DNA from: Euzebya sp.
GTDB lineage: Bacteria > Actinomycetota > Nitriliruptoria > Euzebyales > Euzebyaceae
Direction: 5' to 3'
Assembly: GCF_964222135.1 (NCBI RefSeq)
Contig: NZ_CAXQBR010000067.1
Span: 1-64,000 of the forward strand
DNA: 64,000 bases
The stretch's first letter is position 1, and each line of letters opens with the position of its first letter. Shown in pieces: positions 9,570-19,831 of this stretch. Under the pieces are notes generated by a model. That model was given only the letters and a program-made list of their open reading frames with translations, was not told the origin of the DNA and did not search any database. The translations under genes and the position numbers were made by a program.

Positions 9570-11762
9570 GTGCGCACCGCCCGCGGGTCGCGCCCGTCGC
9601 CGATCGCCGTCCGGCTCATCGGCGCTGCGCTGTGCGCGCTGGTGGCCCTCGCGGCCGTCCAGTGGCCGGCGACCGCCCAGGACCCGACCCAGGGGGAGGG
9701 TGAGGGGCAGGGCTCACGCCGGGTCGGCGCCGTCGCCGATCCGGTCCGGGCCGCCATCCGGTTGAGCGGCGAGGCGTTCGCCGACGGGCAGGCCGAGGGG
9801 GCCGTGATCGCCCGGTCCGACCTGTTCGCCGACGCCCTCGCCGGGGCCGCGCTCGCGGGGGCGACCCGGCCGATCCTCTACACCGCCGGCGGGCCCGACG
9901 CCCCCGCGGACCCCCGCGTGCTGGCCGAGGTCGCCCGGGCGGTCGGCCCCCCGCGGGGTTGTGACGACGCCGACGTCCCCGGCGGGTTCGAGGTGGCCCT
10001 GCTCGGTGGCACCGCGGCGATCAGCCCCGCGGTCGAGCAGGCCGTCGCCGACCTCGGCTACTGCACCCAGCGGATCGCCGGCGACGGCCGCGAGCACACC
10101 GCGCGGCTGATCGCCGACCGGCTCGGACCCGTCGGCGGCACCGTCGACCGGGTGCTCGTCGCGCGCGGGGACGACCCGGCGGACGCGGCGACCGCCGGGG
10201 CCTACGCCGCCCGCACCGGCACCCCGCTGCTGGTCACCCCGACCACGCTGCTGCACCCCGAGGTCGAGCAGTACCTCACCGCCCACGCCGTCGACGAGGT
10301 CGTCGTGATCGGCGGCGAGGCGGCGATCAGCGAGGCGGTGGCCCGCGGCCTCGACGAGCGGGCCGGCACCGTCCTGCGGGTCGCCGGTCCCAGCCGTGAC
10401 GCCACCGCCGGCGCGATCGCCACCGAGCTGTGGCCCGCCGAGGCGGTCGAGGGCGTGATGGTCCTCAACGGCTTCACCGACACCGCCTGGGTCCACGCCA
10501 TCGCCGGCGGTCCGCTCGCGGCCACCGCCGGCACGCCGCAGCTGTACACCCAGACCTCGACCCTGCCGCCGGGCACCGACGACGCGCTGGACGCGCTCGT
10601 GGAGGGGGCGGGCGATCGCGACGGCGGTGGGGACCTCGTCGGCCTCGTCGCCGGTGCGCCGGCGGACCTGCACGACGGCCTGGCGGTGGAGGTGTGGGAC
10701 CGCCTCGGCGTCGACGTCGACGTCCCGCGGGCGAACCGGACGGTGCTGACCGGGCCGATGGGGATCGTGGCCCACCGCCCCGGCGGGCTGGTCGAGGTCC
10801 TCCGGCTGCGCGAGGGCGAGCAGGCCCTGCTGGACCTGGTCCACCCGACCTACCGCGGTGCGACCTCCGAGGTCGTCATCGGGGTGGAGACGACCGACCC
10901 GACCGACGCCGCGGGACCGGCGATCCTGACCCTGCTGCTCGTCGACGTCGAGACCGGCTGGACCCGCCCGCTCGACATCGACCGGCGCGGGACGATCAGC
11001 GACATCGCCGTCAGCCCCGACGGGGGAGCGGCGTACGTGGCGCTCACGCCCGCGCGGCAGGCCGACGGGACGACGGTGGCGGAGCTGGTCCGCGTCGACC
11101 TCGCGGTCGGCGAGGTCACCGGGTGGGTGGCGACCGAGGCCGCTGGCGACGCCGCCGTGCAGGTGGCCGCCGGCGACGGGGCCGCGTTCGGGCTGGACGG
11201 CGGGGTCGTCGCGCGCCGGATCGGCGGCCAGGTCGACGTCCTGCACGCCACGTCGCTGCAGCCCTCCGCGGTGCAGCTGCTCGACGTGGTGGCGCTGGCC
11301 GGCAGCGGCGACGGGTCCACGTTCGTGACCGTCGACGCCGAGGCCCTGACCGTCCACCGCGCCGAGGACCCCCGCAACGAGGCGTGTCCGCCCCTCGACC
11401 GCCTGGCGCTGAACCCGTCGGGCACGACGGTGGTGGGCGTGTCCCCCGACGCCGACGCCGCCAACGAGGTGGTGGTCTGTGAGTTCGCGGTCCTGAACCC
11501 CGCCGGCGGGGTCGATGTCACCGGCGAGGTCGGCGAGGTCATCGACCTCGGCCTCTCGACGCGGCTCCCCACCCCGGTCGTCCTCGGCACCGGCGGGCTG
11601 ATCGAGCTGCGCGGGACCGCCGCCCCGCTCACGATCGCCGTCCCCGAGGGCACCGACGGCCTGGCGGTGCCCGTCGCGGCCCTGCCGACCGACCAGATCG
11701 GCCCCACCCCTCCCCCGCCGCCCCCTCCCCCGCCTGCCCCGACGCGGAGCGCCGACCGATGA
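9570..11762 (+). CDS. Secreted CWB2-repeat protein embedded in the cysD-cysN operon
   Basis: 730 residues from GTG 9570, 2 bp after the cysD stop; its AGGGG lies inside the cysD 3' end. A signal peptide (~1-37, ending near ATAQ) is followed by three CWB2 repeats (~55-365). A C-terminal half (~385-700) is rich in short beta strands reminiscent of a beta-propeller (for example [20 protein letters not shown]). It ends in a nine-proline run and a short basic tail. Its stop codon overlaps the cysN start (ATGA, 11759-11762), so it is translationally coupled to cytoplasmic sulfate-activating enzymes although itself exported. Its role is unknown. The fixed position suggests a surface function tied to sulfate supply, or simply capture of a promoter (inference). 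Confidence 0.87.
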   Translation: MRTARGSRPSPIAVRLIGAALCALVALAAVQWPATAQDPTQGEGEGQGSRRVGAVADPVRAAIRLSGEAFADGQAEGAVIARSDLFADALAGAALAGATRPILYTAGGPDAPADPRVLAEVARAVGPPRGCDDADVPGGFEVALLGGTAAISPAVEQAVADLGYCTQRIAGDGREHTARLIADRLGPVGGTVDRVLVARGDDPADAATAGAYAARTGTPLLVTPTTLLHPEVEQYLTAHAVDEVVVIGGEAAISEAVARGLDERAGTVLRVAGPSRDATAGAIATELWPAEAVEGVMVLNGFTDTAWVHAIAGGPLAATAGTPQLYTQTSTLPPGTDDALDALVEGAGDRDGGGDLVGLVAGAPADLHDGLAVEVWDRLGVDVDVPRANRTVLTGPMGIVAHRPGGLVEVLRLREGEQALLDLVHPTYRGATSEVVIGVETTDPTDAAGPAILTLLLVDVETGWTRPLDIDRRGTISDIAVSPDGGAAYVALTPARQADGTTVAELVRVDLAVGEVTGWVATEAAGDAAVQVAAGDGAAFGLDGGVVARRIGGQVDVLHATSLQPSAVQLLDVVALAGSGDGSTFVTVDAEALTVHRAEDPRNEACPPLDRLALNPSGTTVVGVSPDADAANEVVVCEFAVLNPAGGVDVTGEVGEVIDLGLSTRLPTPVVLGTGGLIELRGTAAPLTIAVPEGTDGLAVPVAALPTDQIGPTPPPPPPPPPAPTRSADR

Positions 11763-13684
11763 GCCACTCCTCCGACCTGATCGCGACCGACATCGAGGCG
11801 TACCTCGCCGAGCACGAGCGGAAGGATTTGCTGCGCTTCCTCACCTGCGGGTCGGTCGACGACGGCAAGTCGACGCTGATCGGCCGGCTGCTGCACGACT
11901 CCCACATGGTCTACGAGGACCAGCTGGCCGCGCTCGAGGCGGACTCGGTGACCCAGGGAACCACCGGCGGGGCACCAGACCTGGCGCTGCTCACCGACGG
12001 CCTGAAGGCCGAGCGGGAGCAGGGGATCACGATCGACGTCGCGTACCGGTACTTCTCGACCGCGCGGCGCAAGTTCATCATCGCCGACACGCCGGGCCAC
12101 GAGCAGTACACCCGCAACATGGTCACCGGCGCGTCGACGGCTGACCTGGCGGTGCTGATCATCGACGCCCGCCACGGCGTGCTGCCCCAGACCAAGCGGC
12201 ACGCGACGATCGCGTCCCTGCTCGGCATCACCCACGTGGTGGTGGCGATCAACAAGATGGACCTGGTCGACTGGTCCGAGGACCGCTACGCCGAGATCGT
12301 CAAGGACTTCCAGGCCTTCGCCGGCCACCTCGAGGCCCCGGTCGAGCCCTACTTCCTGCCGATGTCGGCCCTGACCGGCGACAACGTCGTCAACGCGAGC
12401 GACCACATGGAGTGGTTCGACGGCCCGCCGCTGATGGAGCACCTCGAGACCGTCGACGTCACCGTCGCGGTCGACCACGAGACCGTCCGCCTGCCGGTGC
12501 AGCTGGTGACCCGCCCGAACCTCGACTTCCGCGGGTTCGCCGGCACGCTCGCGTCGGGCCGCCTGGCCGTCGGGGACCGGGTGGTGTCCCTCCCCTCCGG
12601 CGTGGCCTCCACCGTCACCCGGATCGTGACCTTCGACGGCGACCTCGAGTCCGCCCAGCCGGGTCAGGCGATCACGGTGACGCTGGCCGACGAGATCGAC
12701 GTGTCCCGCGGCGACGTGCTGGTGGTGGAGGGGCAGCGGCCGATGCAGCGCGCCCACCGCATCGACGCCGACGTGGTCTGGATGGCCGAGCAGCCCCTCC
12801 AGGCCGGCCGCCAGTACCTGCTGCAATCGGCGGCGGGGATCTCGAACGCGGGGCTCGAGACGATCCGCTACGGGCTCGACATCGACACCCTCGAGCGCAC
12901 GTCGCCCGAGACGTTGGGGCTGAACGACATCGCCCGCTGCGCGCTGGCGGTCGACCGCGAGCTGCTGTTCGACGCCTACGCCGACAACCGGGCCACGGGC
13001 AGCTTCATCCTCATCGACCGGCTCACCAACGCCACGGTGGCCGGCGGGATGATCGCCGGGCCGTCCTCGAACTGGGACCGCGAGGCCCCCGCGACGCTGA
13101 CGGGCCGCACCTCCGCGGTGACCACCGCCGAGCGGGCCAGGCGGTACGACCAGCAGCCGGTGACGGTGTTCCTGACCGGTCTGACCGGGGCGGGGAAGGC
13201 CAACATCGCCTCGGCGCTCGAGCGGCTGCTCTTCGACGCCGGCCGGACCGTGGTCCGCCTGGACGGCCAGAACGTCCGGCAGGGCGTCAGCCGCGACCTC
13301 GGGTTCACCGCCCCCGAGCGGTCGGAGAACGTCCGCCGCGTCGCGGAGGTCGCCAAGCTGCTCAACACCCAGGGCGTCATCGCGCTCGCGGTCATGACCG
13401 CCCCGAACGCCGAGGACCGCGACCGCGCGAGGGACCTCATCGGCCCCGAGCAGTTCATCGAGGTCTTCGTCGACACCCCCCTCGACGTCTGCCGCCAGCG
13501 GGACCCCGGCGGGCTGTACAGCCGGCTCGAGGCGGGCGCGCAGATCGACATCCCCGGCGTGACCAGCCCGTACGAGGAACCCCTCGCCCCCGATGTCGTC
13601 GTCACCGACCACGGCCGCTCCGCGGTCGACGCCGCCGAGCAGGTCATCACCCTGCTCGTCGAGCGCGGGGTGCTGCCGCGCTGA
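11759..13684 (+). CDS. cysN: CysN-CysC fusion: sulfate adenylyltransferase GTPase subunit with degenerate APS-kinase domain
   Basis: 641 residues. Residues ~1-445 are a complete CysN: GTPase P-loop GSVDDGKST (31-39), DTPGH (110-114), NKMD (165-168), then EF-Tu-like beta barrels. GTP hydrolysis here drives APS synthesis with CysD. Residues ~468-641 are a CysC-type APS kinase fold, but key positions have changed. The Walker A reads GLTGAGKAN (474-482), with Ala481 in place of the Ser/Thr that follows the Lys. The usual DGDN reads DGQN (502-505). The SPFR-like segment reads TAPN, and the DPKGLY-like segment reads DPGGLY. The kinase half is therefore probably weak or inactive in PAPS formation (inference). 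The ATG overlaps the stop of the upstream gene. Confidence 0.93.
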   Translation: MSHSSDLIATDIEAYLAEHERKDLLRFLTCGSVDDGKSTLIGRLLHDSHMVYEDQLAALEADSVTQGTTGGAPDLALLTDGLKAEREQGITIDVAYRYFSTARRKFIIADTPGHEQYTRNMVTGASTADLAVLIIDARHGVLPQTKRHATIASLLGITHVVVAINKMDLVDWSEDRYAEIVKDFQAFAGHLEAPVEPYFLPMSALTGDNVVNASDHMEWFDGPPLMEHLETVDVTVAVDHETVRLPVQLVTRPNLDFRGFAGTLASGRLAVGDRVVSLPSGVASTVTRIVTFDGDLESAQPGQAITVTLADEIDVSRGDVLVVEGQRPMQRAHRIDADVVWMAEQPLQAGRQYLLQSAAGISNAGLETIRYGLDIDTLERTSPETLGLNDIARCALAVDRELLFDAYADNRATGSFILIDRLTNATVAGGMIAGPSSNWDREAPATLTGRTSAVTTAERARRYDQQPVTVFLTGLTGAGKANIASALERLLFDAGRTVVRLDGQNVRQGVSRDLGFTAPERSENVRRVAEVAKLLNTQGVIALAVMTAPNAEDRDRARDLIGPEQFIEVFVDTPLDVCRQRDPGGLYSRLEAGAQIDIPGVTSPYEEPLAPDVVVTDHGRSAVDAAEQVITLLVERGVLPR

Positions 13685-13827
13685 TCGACCTCGCCACCCT
13701 CGGTCACCAACAGATGACCTGAGGGCGGAACAGCACTCTCAGTGATCCTCAGTACGCCGTGCGTAGTGGTGCTGTGCGAGAACCCGCGTCCGCGCGACAC
13801 TTTCACCGTCGCGAAACATGAAGCGGC

Positions 13828-13856
13828 TTGCACAACGCGTACACGGATGTCTAAAT
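13828..13856 (+). promoter_or_regulatory. Possible sigma-70-type promoter before the sugar transferase
   Basis: TTGCAC (13828-13833) and CTAAAT (13851-13856) are 17 bp apart in a locally AT-richer stretch. Each box matches its consensus at only about three positions, so this is a weak candidate. Transcription starting near 13863 would fall downstream of ATG 13855 and favour ATG 13888 as the start of the next gene. Confidence 0.25.
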
Positions 13857-13887
13857 GGCCACCGGTTCACCGAGAGGGACGGATCAC

Positions 13888-15423
13888 ATGTCCCGCAGTC
13901 AACTCCTGAGGGGAGAGCAGCAGGTGGGGGATGCTCTGGCGCGCAGTTCCGCGAGAGACGAGATCGACCTGACCGATCTCGCGTTGGGTCTGGCACCCGT
14001 CGGCCCGAGCCCTGAGCTCGGTCTGGTCCGCGACCGCGTGATGGCGACGAAGCTGGTGCTGGCGGGACTGGACCTCGTGGTCCTCAGCGTGATCGTCGTG
14101 GCCCTCAACCTGGTGTTCTTCGGTGATGCCCTCGCGTTCGCGCAGTCCCAGGTGTCGGGCTCGGCGTCGCTGGCCTCGGCGCTGCTGGTGGTGTCGACCC
14201 CGGTGCTGTGGCGTCAGCTGAAGCTCTACCGCCTGGTGGGCGGTTGGGGCCTCGGCGACGCCGTCAAGGCCGCGGCCACCGGCGCAGGCGCCCTGCTGCT
14301 GGTGATCTTCAGCCTGGTCGTGGTCTTCAAGTTCCACGAGATCTCCCGCATGTACCTGGCCAACCTGGCCGTCGCGGTCGGCACGTGGATCGCCGCCAGC
14401 CGCCTGACCGCCGACCGGGTGCTCCGCCAGCGCCGCGCCGCCGGCAAGGGCAACCTGCGGGTCCTGATGGTCGGCGGCGGCATCGGCGGGGAGCGGTTCC
14501 TGTCCGCGCTCCGGAGCCACCCCGAACTTGGGATGGACGCGATCGGCTACGTCGGCCACGACGTCCCCGGCGTCGACCCCGGCCACCGGCTGGGCAACAT
14601 CGACGACCTGCGGAGCATCCTCGCGACCCGCGTGGTCGACGAGGTCGTCATCTGCCTTCCCTTCGAGCAGTGGGCCCGCATCCGCGACTGCGCCCAGATC
14701 GCCGAGGAGCAGGGCAAGACCGTCCGCATGCCCATGTGGATGGTCGAGGAGCTCGGCACCCGCAGCCGGCTGGACCACGTCGGCGGCGTCCCGCTCCTCA
14801 GCCTGGTCCACACCCCCGACGACGTCGTCCAGAAGGGCGTCAAGCGCGCCGTCGACTTCATCGGGGCCCTGGCCGGGCTGGTGGCGTTCGCCCCCCTCCT
14901 CGCCCTCGCGGCCGCGGCGATCAAGCTGACCGACGGCGGCCCGATCTTCTTCCGCCAGACCCGCGTCGGCCTGCACGGCCGGCACTTCCCCATCCTCAAG
15001 CTCCGCACCATGTGCGTCGACGCCGAGGACCGCCTGGCCGAGGTCGCTCACCTGAACGAGCGCTCCGCGGTCACCTTCAAGGCGACCCACGACCCCCGCG
15101 TCACCCGCATCGGGCGGATCCTGCGCCGCACGAGCCTCGACGAGGTCCCGCAGTTCTGGAACGTCCTGACCGGCGACATGTCCCTCGTCGGCCCCCGTCC
15201 CGCCCTGCCGCGCGAGGTCACCCTCTACGACCCCCGCCACCGCCGCCGCCTGAGCGTCAAGCCCGGCGTCACCGGCCTGTGGCAGGTGTCCGGCCGCGAG
15301 GACTCGAGCTTCGAGTCCTGGGTCGACCTCGACCTCTCCTACATCGACCGGTGGAGCCCCCTCACCGACCTGCGCATCATCGCCCAGACCATCCCGGCCA
15401 TGCTGCGGGGCACGGGCGCCTGA
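13888..15423 (+). CDS. Polyprenyl glycosylphosphotransferase (exopolysaccharide initiating sugar transferase)
   Basis: 511 residues from ATG 13888, preceded by GAGAGGGA; an in-frame ATG at 13855 is less well supported. The N-terminal half has about four to five membrane helices (residues ~45-165), then a Rossmann-like CoA-binding domain ([13 protein letters not shown] onward). Next comes another hydrophobic helix and the bacterial sugar transferase domain with [36 protein letters not shown] and [13 protein letters not shown]. Enzymes of this WbaP/CpsE type transfer a sugar-1-phosphate to undecaprenyl phosphate at the membrane, starting synthesis of a surface polysaccharide repeat unit. No other polysaccharide genes adjoin it, so it stands apart from any biosynthetic cluster here. 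The sugar is unknown. Confidence 0.94.
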   Translation: MSRSQLLRGEQQVGDALARSSARDEIDLTDLALGLAPVGPSPELGLVRDRVMATKLVLAGLDLVVLSVIVVALNLVFFGDALAFAQSQVSGSASLASALLVVSTPVLWRQLKLYRLVGGWGLGDAVKAAATGAGALLLVIFSLVVVFKFHEISRMYLANLAVAVGTWIAASRLTADRVLRQRRAAGKGNLRVLMVGGGIGGERFLSALRSHPELGMDAIGYVGHDVPGVDPGHRLGNIDDLRSILATRVVDEVVICLPFEQWARIRDCAQIAEEQGKTVRMPMWMVEELGTRSRLDHVGGVPLLSLVHTPDDVVQKGVKRAVDFIGALAGLVAFAPLLALAAAAIKLTDGGPIFFRQTRVGLHGRHFPILKLRTMCVDAEDRLAEVAHLNERSAVTFKATHDPRVTRIGRILRRTSLDEVPQFWNVLTGDMSLVGPRPALPREVTLYDPRHRRRLSVKPGVTGLWQVSGREDSSFESWVDLDLSYIDRWSPLTDLRIIAQTIPAMLRGTGA

Positions 15424-15426
15424 TCG

Positions 15427-16635
15427 TCAGCCCCGGCTGAAGTGCCCGTAGGTCGGCCGGGGGACGCGGACCTCAGCCTGAGGTTCAGGTTCAGGCTCCG
15501 GCTCCGGCTCGGTAAGGTCCTCGCCCATCGCGGTCAGGGCGGCGATGACGTCGACGGCGCCGGCGCCGAAGTCGTCGTCGTGGCCCTTCCGGCCCAGGTC
15601 ACGGGCTGAATCCATCAGCAGAGCGTGAACCTCGTCGACGGAGAGTGAGCTGTCGTGGGACCGCAACAGCGCGGCGGCGCCCGCGACCAGGGGGGCGGCC
15701 ATGCTCGTCCCCGAGGCGTAGCCCCAGGCGTCGCGCGGGCGGGTCGACATGATGGCCGATCCCGGCGCGGCGATGTCGACGTAGTCGCCGGTGGAGGAGA
15801 ACGCCGACCGGGTCTCGGCGTCCCGCAGCGCGCCGACCGCCAGCACGCGGGGGTGGCTCGCCGGGTACATCACCGGGTTGCCGTTGCCGTGCGCGTTCCC
15901 GGCGGCGACGACGACCACGACGCCCGCGTCGACCGCGTGGTCGATGGCGGCGTTCAGGACCTGGCTCTCGCGGGGGCCGGCGAGGGAGATGTTGATCACC
16001 GTCGCGCCGTGGTCAGCCGCCCAGATCACGCCGCGGGAGACGTCCGACGCGTACGCCGAGCCGTCCTCACCGGTGACCTGGACGCTCATCAGGCCGGCCT
16101 CCGGCGCCAGACCGGCGACGCCGTAGTCGTCGCCCACGCTGGCGGCGGCGATCCCGGCGACGTGCGTGCCGTGGCCCTGGTCGTCGACCAGCTCGTCGCG
16201 ACCGGTCGCTGACCAGCCCTCGACCAGCCGGTCCTCGAGGTCGGGGTGATCCCCGTCGACGCCGGTGTCGACGATCGCGATGACCTGGTCCTCACCGGTG
16301 ACGGCCTGCCACACCCGCTCGGCCTGGAGGTCGTCGAGGTTCCACTGCTCGGGACGCAGCTCGTCGGTGACGGTGCCCGACGAGGTGTACTCGTACGTCC
16401 GCCCGGCCGGGTGGAGGACGGTGTCGGCCTCGGTGACCAGCACCGTCCCGGTGACCGCCGCGAAGGACGGGCCGGTGACGACCTCGAGCGACCCGTCGGG
16501 GCGCTGGACGAGGCTGACGGTGCGCTCGGCGGGGTCCGCCTGCTGGGCGGATGCCTGCCCGGTCGGGGCCAGGGTCAGCAGCACCGCCAGGGCGGCGACG
16601 AGGGCGAGGGGACGAGAGCGGGTGGATGCGGTCAC
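15427..16635 (-). CDS. Secreted subtilisin-like (S8) serine protease
   Basis: 402 residues from GTG 16635. A signal peptide covers ~1-31 (ending ASAQ), then a short propeptide-like region with the WNLDDLQAERVW segment that precedes the catalytic core in this family. The triad is visible: Asp in AIVDTGVDGDHPDL, His in GHGTHVAG and Ser in GTSMAAP; the oxyanion Asn is in AAGNAHGNGNP. The C terminus has a Glu-Pro repeat (EPEPEPEPEP) and a short basic end. The core is of normal subtilase length, and the product should be an extracellular endopeptidase. It is convergent with the sugar transferase, with 3 bp between the stops. Substrate and anchoring are unknown. Confidence 0.95.
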   Translation of the reverse strand: MTASTRSRPLALVAALAVLLTLAPTGQASAQQADPAERTVSLVQRPDGSLEVVTGPSFAAVTGTVLVTEADTVLHPAGRTYEYTSSGTVTDELRPEQWNLDDLQAERVWQAVTGEDQVIAIVDTGVDGDHPDLEDRLVEGWSATGRDELVDDQGHGTHVAGIAAASVGDDYGVAGLAPEAGLMSVQVTGEDGSAYASDVSRGVIWAADHGATVINISLAGPRESQVLNAAIDHAVDAGVVVVVAAGNAHGNGNPVMYPASHPRVLAVGALRDAETRSAFSSTGDYVDIAAPGSAIMSTRPRDAWGYASGTSMAAPLVAGAAALLRSHDSSLSVDEVHALLMDSARDLGRKGHDDDFGAGAVDVIAALTAMGEDLTEPEPEPEPEPQAEVRVPRPTYGHFSRG

Positions 16636-16739
16636 ACGCTCTGTATCGAGATGTCACTCCTAGTCTTTAGGGCGAAATGCCCTGAACCACTTGCGCGAGC
16701 GGGTGCCTCCTGGTAGCGCGTCCTGGGAACGGCGCGGCC

Positions 16740-17255
16740 TCAGCGCCGGACGCCCTCCATCACGAAGTCGTCGATCTCGTCAGCGGTCGACATGACCGAG
16801 ATGTCCCCGGAGGTCTCGAGGACGACGTAGCGGACGTCGGCCAGGCGCCCGATGTCGTGGGAGCGGAGCTTCGCTCGGATGTCATCGGCCTGGACCCGGG
16901 CGGTGCGCATGTTCCCCTCGAGCAGCTGGCCGTCCTCGACCAGCAGGATCGGCCGGTTGTCGATCAGGCTCTTGAGGGCGTCGCTCCGGCGCATCACGCC
17001 GATGGCGACCTGCACCGTGAACAGCACGACCAGACCGACCAGGCCGACCGCCAGCGACGCGGTGGTCAGCGCCGCCGACGCGATGATCGACCCCGTCGCG
17101 ATCGTCGCGGCGAAGTCGAACGCCGACATCTTGGCGAAGGTCCGCAGGCCCGCCAGGCGGGTGGTGACGATCACGGCGACGTAGATGGCGACGGTGGCGA
17201 TGACCGCCGCGCCGATCGTCGACCAGGAGGTGCCGAGGATCTCGGGGATGCTCAT
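16740..17255 (-). CDS. DUF421/YetF-family membrane protein
   Basis: 171 residues. Three hydrophobic helices lie in the first ~85 residues, then a small cytoplasmic domain containing NRPILLVEDGQLLEGNM, typical of the DUF421 (YetF) family, and a C-terminal strand pair (VRYVVLETSGDISVM). The biochemical role of this family is not established. The ATG overlaps the stop of the upstream hypothetical gene (ATGA, 17252-17255), so the two are translationally coupled and probably function together. Family membership is clear from the motif; function is not assigned. Confidence 0.85.
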   Translation of the reverse strand: MSIPEILGTSWSTIGAAVIATVAIYVAVIVTTRLAGLRTFAKMSAFDFAATIATGSIIASAALTTASLAVGLVGLVVLFTVQVAIGVMRRSDALKSLIDNRPILLVEDGQLLEGNMRTARVQADDIRAKLRSHDIGRLADVRYVVLETSGDISVMSTADEIDDFVMEGVRR

Positions 17256-17668
17256 GCCGGCCCCGGCGTGTGGTCGGGGTGGCCGTCGGTGATCCGGTCG
17301 GCCTTCATCTCCGCCTCGAAGATGTGGCGGACCCCGCCAGCGAGGGCCTCGCGGGCCTGGCGCTCGAGGTCCCGCGCCGTCGTCCAGTAGCCGTCGTCGT
17401 AGTCCTCGACGATCTGGAACGTCCAGCGGTCGGTGATCACGTTGCGGCCGACCAGCTCGGTCTCGAGGCGCTCGGCCACGTCGTCGTGGCCGGCGTCGCG
17501 GAGCTGCTCCGCCGCCTCACCGACCAGCAGGTCGGCCCGGCCGCTCAGCTGGTGGAAGTCGTACAGGCGGCCGCGGGCGCGCTCGACGTACTCGAGGGCC
17601 TCGCCGAGGGTCCCCAGCGCCTCCACGGTCGCGTCGTCGACCCCGTCGGGGCGGCGGGAGAGGCTCAT
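17252..17668 (-). CDS. Hypothetical protein coupled to the DUF421 gene
   Basis: 138 residues, soluble, acidic, largely helical by eye, no signal peptide and no motif I recognise. ATG 17668 has AGGAG at about 9 bp. The central segment WTFQIVEDYDDGYW is rich in aromatics and acids, and the flanking helices carry many Arg/Glu heptad-like patterns. It overlaps the downstream membrane gene by four bases, which suggests the two proteins act together. It is divergent from the HAD phosphatase gene, 95 bp away. Confidence 0.75.
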   Translation of the reverse strand: MSLSRRPDGVDDATVEALGTLGEALEYVERARGRLYDFHQLSGRADLLVGEAAEQLRDAGHDDVAERLETELVGRNVITDRWTFQIVEDYDDGYWTTARDLERQAREALAGGVRHIFEAEMKADRITDGHPDHTPGPA

Positions 17669-17763
17669 CGGTCATCGCTCCTGTGGTCAGTCCAGGCGGT
17701 CTCACGCCCCCTCCCCCGAGGGACCGGTGGGGCAAACGGCGCCCGCCGGGTAGAGATGCGCAC

Positions 17764-18396
17764 ATGCGCAGCATCATCCTCGACCTCGACGGGACGCTGG
17801 TCGACAGCGTCCCCCTCCACGTGACGACCTGGCACGACGCGTTCGTCGACGCCGGCCGGCCGGTCCCGACGCGGGCGATCCACGCCGCGATCGGGATGGG
17901 CTCGACCCGGCTGATCCACCACCTGCTGGGGGAGGTGCCGGACGACGACCTGCACGAGCAGCTCGAGGAGGGTCACCGGAGCCGGTTCGTCGAGGCGGGG
18001 GAGGTGCTGCAGCCGACGCCGGGTGCGCTCGGGCTGCTCGAGGACCTCACGGCCCGCGACGTCCCGTTCGTGGTGGCGACGTCGGCCGGGTCGGCCGAGC
18101 GGGAGATCCTGCTCGGGGTGCTGGGCGACCCCGACGTCCACGTGACCGGCGGGGACTCCACGGACGACTCGAAGCCGGCACCGGACCCGCTGCAGGCCGC
18201 CCTCGGCGGGTTGGGCACCACGGCGAGCCCGCTGGTCACGATGGTCGGCGACTCCCCGTGGGACGGCCACGCCGCCGCGACGCTCGGGCTGCGGTTCGCG
18301 GCGGTCCGCTCCGGCGGGTTCGACGACGCGGTCCTGCGCGAGGCCCACGCCGACCTGCTCGTCGACCACCCCTCGGGGCTGATCGGGGTCCTCTGA
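17764..18396 (+). CDS. HAD-family phosphatase
   Basis: 210 residues from ATG 17764. HAD motif I is LDLDGTLVDS at the N terminus, motif II lies near VATSAG, motif III is the Lys in SKPAPDP, and motif IV is MVGDSPWDGHAA. A helical cap domain (residues ~15-85) places it among phosphoglycolate-phosphatase or beta-phosphoglucomutase-like members. It would hydrolyse a small phosphorylated metabolite in the cytoplasm; the substrate cannot be told. It is convergent with the AI-2E-type permease gene (22 bp gap). Confidence 0.9.
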   Translation: MRSIILDLDGTLVDSVPLHVTTWHDAFVDAGRPVPTRAIHAAIGMGSTRLIHHLLGEVPDDDLHEQLEEGHRSRFVEAGEVLQPTPGALGLLEDLTARDVPFVVATSAGSAEREILLGVLGDPDVHVTGGDSTDDSKPAPDPLQAALGGLGTTASPLVTMVGDSPWDGHAAATLGLRFAAVRSGGFDDAVLREAHADLLVDHPSGLIGVL

Positions 18397-18418
18397 TCGG
18401 GGTTCCCCGGGGGGATGG

Positions 18419-19519
18419 TCAGGTCCCCGACGTGATGGCCCCTCGCCGCCACACCTTGAGCGCCGCCACGGCCGCGCCGGCGATCGGGACGGCGAGGAGG
18501 GCGCCCATCACCCCGGCCACGAAGCCGCCCACCGACAGGGCGAGCAGCACCGCGGCCGGGTGGAGCGGCAGGCGGTGGCCCATGACCCAGGGCTGCAGGA
18601 CGTTCCCGTCGATCTGCTGGATCACCGTGTACAGGACCAGGACGATGATCGCCATGGTCAGCCCGTCGGCGGCGAAGGCGCTGGCGACCGCCAGGCCCCC
18701 GACCACGAACGCGCCGATCGTGGGGATGAACGCGGCGAAGAACGTCAGGACGACCAGGGCCGAGGCCAGCGGCACCCCGAGCGCGAACAGCCCGATCGCG
18801 CTGAACGCCGCGTCGGCGAGGGCGACCACGCTCAGGCCCCGGACGTACTGTGCGGTCGTGGCGTAGGCGGCCCGGCCCATCGCGTCGACGCGCGGCCCGT
18901 CGTCGGCCCGGAAGAGCTCGACGAACCAGCGCCACATCTGCGCGCCGTCCCGCAGGAGGAAGAAGGACAGGACGACGGCGAGGACCCCGCCGGCGATGGC
19001 CTCACCCACGATCCGCAGGCCGGACACCGCACCGGCGGGGGCGATGCCGGAACCGGACTCCTCCGCCCCTCCCCCGCCGCCTGCGAGCAGCTCGTCGAGC
19101 TCGCCGTTCTCGGGGATCGGCAGGGCGGGGAACTGGTCGCGCAGGCGCGAGATGGCGTCGCCGATCTGCCCGCCGATCTCGGGCACCTGGTCGATGCTGC
19201 GCCAGCCGATGACGACGAACACGAGGATGACCAGGAGGATCCAGCCGACCGTGACCGTCAGCGCCGCGGCGGTGCGGGGCCAGCCGAAGGCGACCAGGCG
19301 GCGGAAGAGGGGTTCGAAGGCGGCGGCGATCAGGACCGACAGCACGCAGGCGATCACGACCACGCTGATCTTCGTCACGACGAACGCGACGATCCAGGCG
19401 GCGAGGGCGATGCCGACGAACTGCCAGCTGCGCCGGGCCAGCCGGGCCATCGCCGTGGGGCGGTCGCGTTCGCCGACCTGGGACAGGTCGACCGTCGCCG
19501 GGTCGGTCGGGGCGGACAT
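18419..19519 (-). CDS. AI-2E-type (TqsA/YdiK-like) membrane transporter
   Basis: 366 residues from ATG 19519, which follows GGAAGGG at a suitable distance; an upstream extension in the same frame lacks support. Two hydrophobic helices near residues ~30-70, a soluble segment with an Ala/Gly/Glu-rich linker (~125-165), then a block of five to six helices fit the AI-2E family permease pattern. These proteins are multi-span exporters or channels with varied or unknown substrates, including sodium/proton exchange in some. The exact function is not predictable. A 312-bp gap separates it from the divergent PKD-CWB2 gene. Confidence 0.87.
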   Translation of the reverse strand: MSAPTDPATVDLSQVGERDRPTAMARLARRSWQFVGIALAAWIVAFVVTKISVVVIACVLSVLIAAAFEPLFRRLVAFGWPRTAAALTVTVGWILLVILVFVVIGWRSIDQVPEIGGQIGDAISRLRDQFPALPIPENGELDELLAGGGGGAEESGSGIAPAGAVSGLRIVGEAIAGGVLAVVLSFFLLRDGAQMWRWFVELFRADDGPRVDAMGRAAYATTAQYVRGLSVVALADAAFSAIGLFALGVPLASALVVLTFFAAFIPTIGAFVVGGLAVASAFAADGLTMAIIVLVLYTVIQQIDGNVLQPWVMGHRLPLHPAAVLLALSVGGFVAGVMGALLAVPIAGAAVAALKVWRRGAITSGT

Positions 19520-19831
19520 GTGAGCCGGACCCTTCCCGGCAACCGGTGCGACGATGCCACCACATCGCGTGAGGATCCGCGCCATCACCTGACAGCGCCG
19601 CGACCTGACAGAGCGGTGACGTCGGGTCGATCGGGGTCACGGTCGGGCGACGGAGCGTGGTAGACCGTGCGGTACGTGCTCACGGGCCGCTTCCCCCCGC
19701 CGCCGGGGCCCGCACGAGCCACTGGGCACTCCGCCGCGACGCCTGAACCCAGCGCCGCACCACCGCGACCCCTCACGCGACCGTGACGCCTGAGGGGTCC
19801 GCGGTGGCCCTCCTGGTACCGTCCAGCGGTC
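19520..19831. other. Intergenic region between divergent genes
   Basis: This 312-bp gap must hold the promoters of the AI-2E-type permease and the PKD-CWB2 gene. I see a 9-bp direct repeat ACCTGACAG at 19587-19595 and 19603-19611 (16-bp period), which may be a binding site. No convincing promoter boxes, terminator or reading frame with gene-like features is visible. Confidence 0.6.

Noticed and set aside
10850-13612. 920-codon open frame on the minus strand
   Set aside because: Antisense to cysN and the CWB2 gene; composition is that of a shadow frame.
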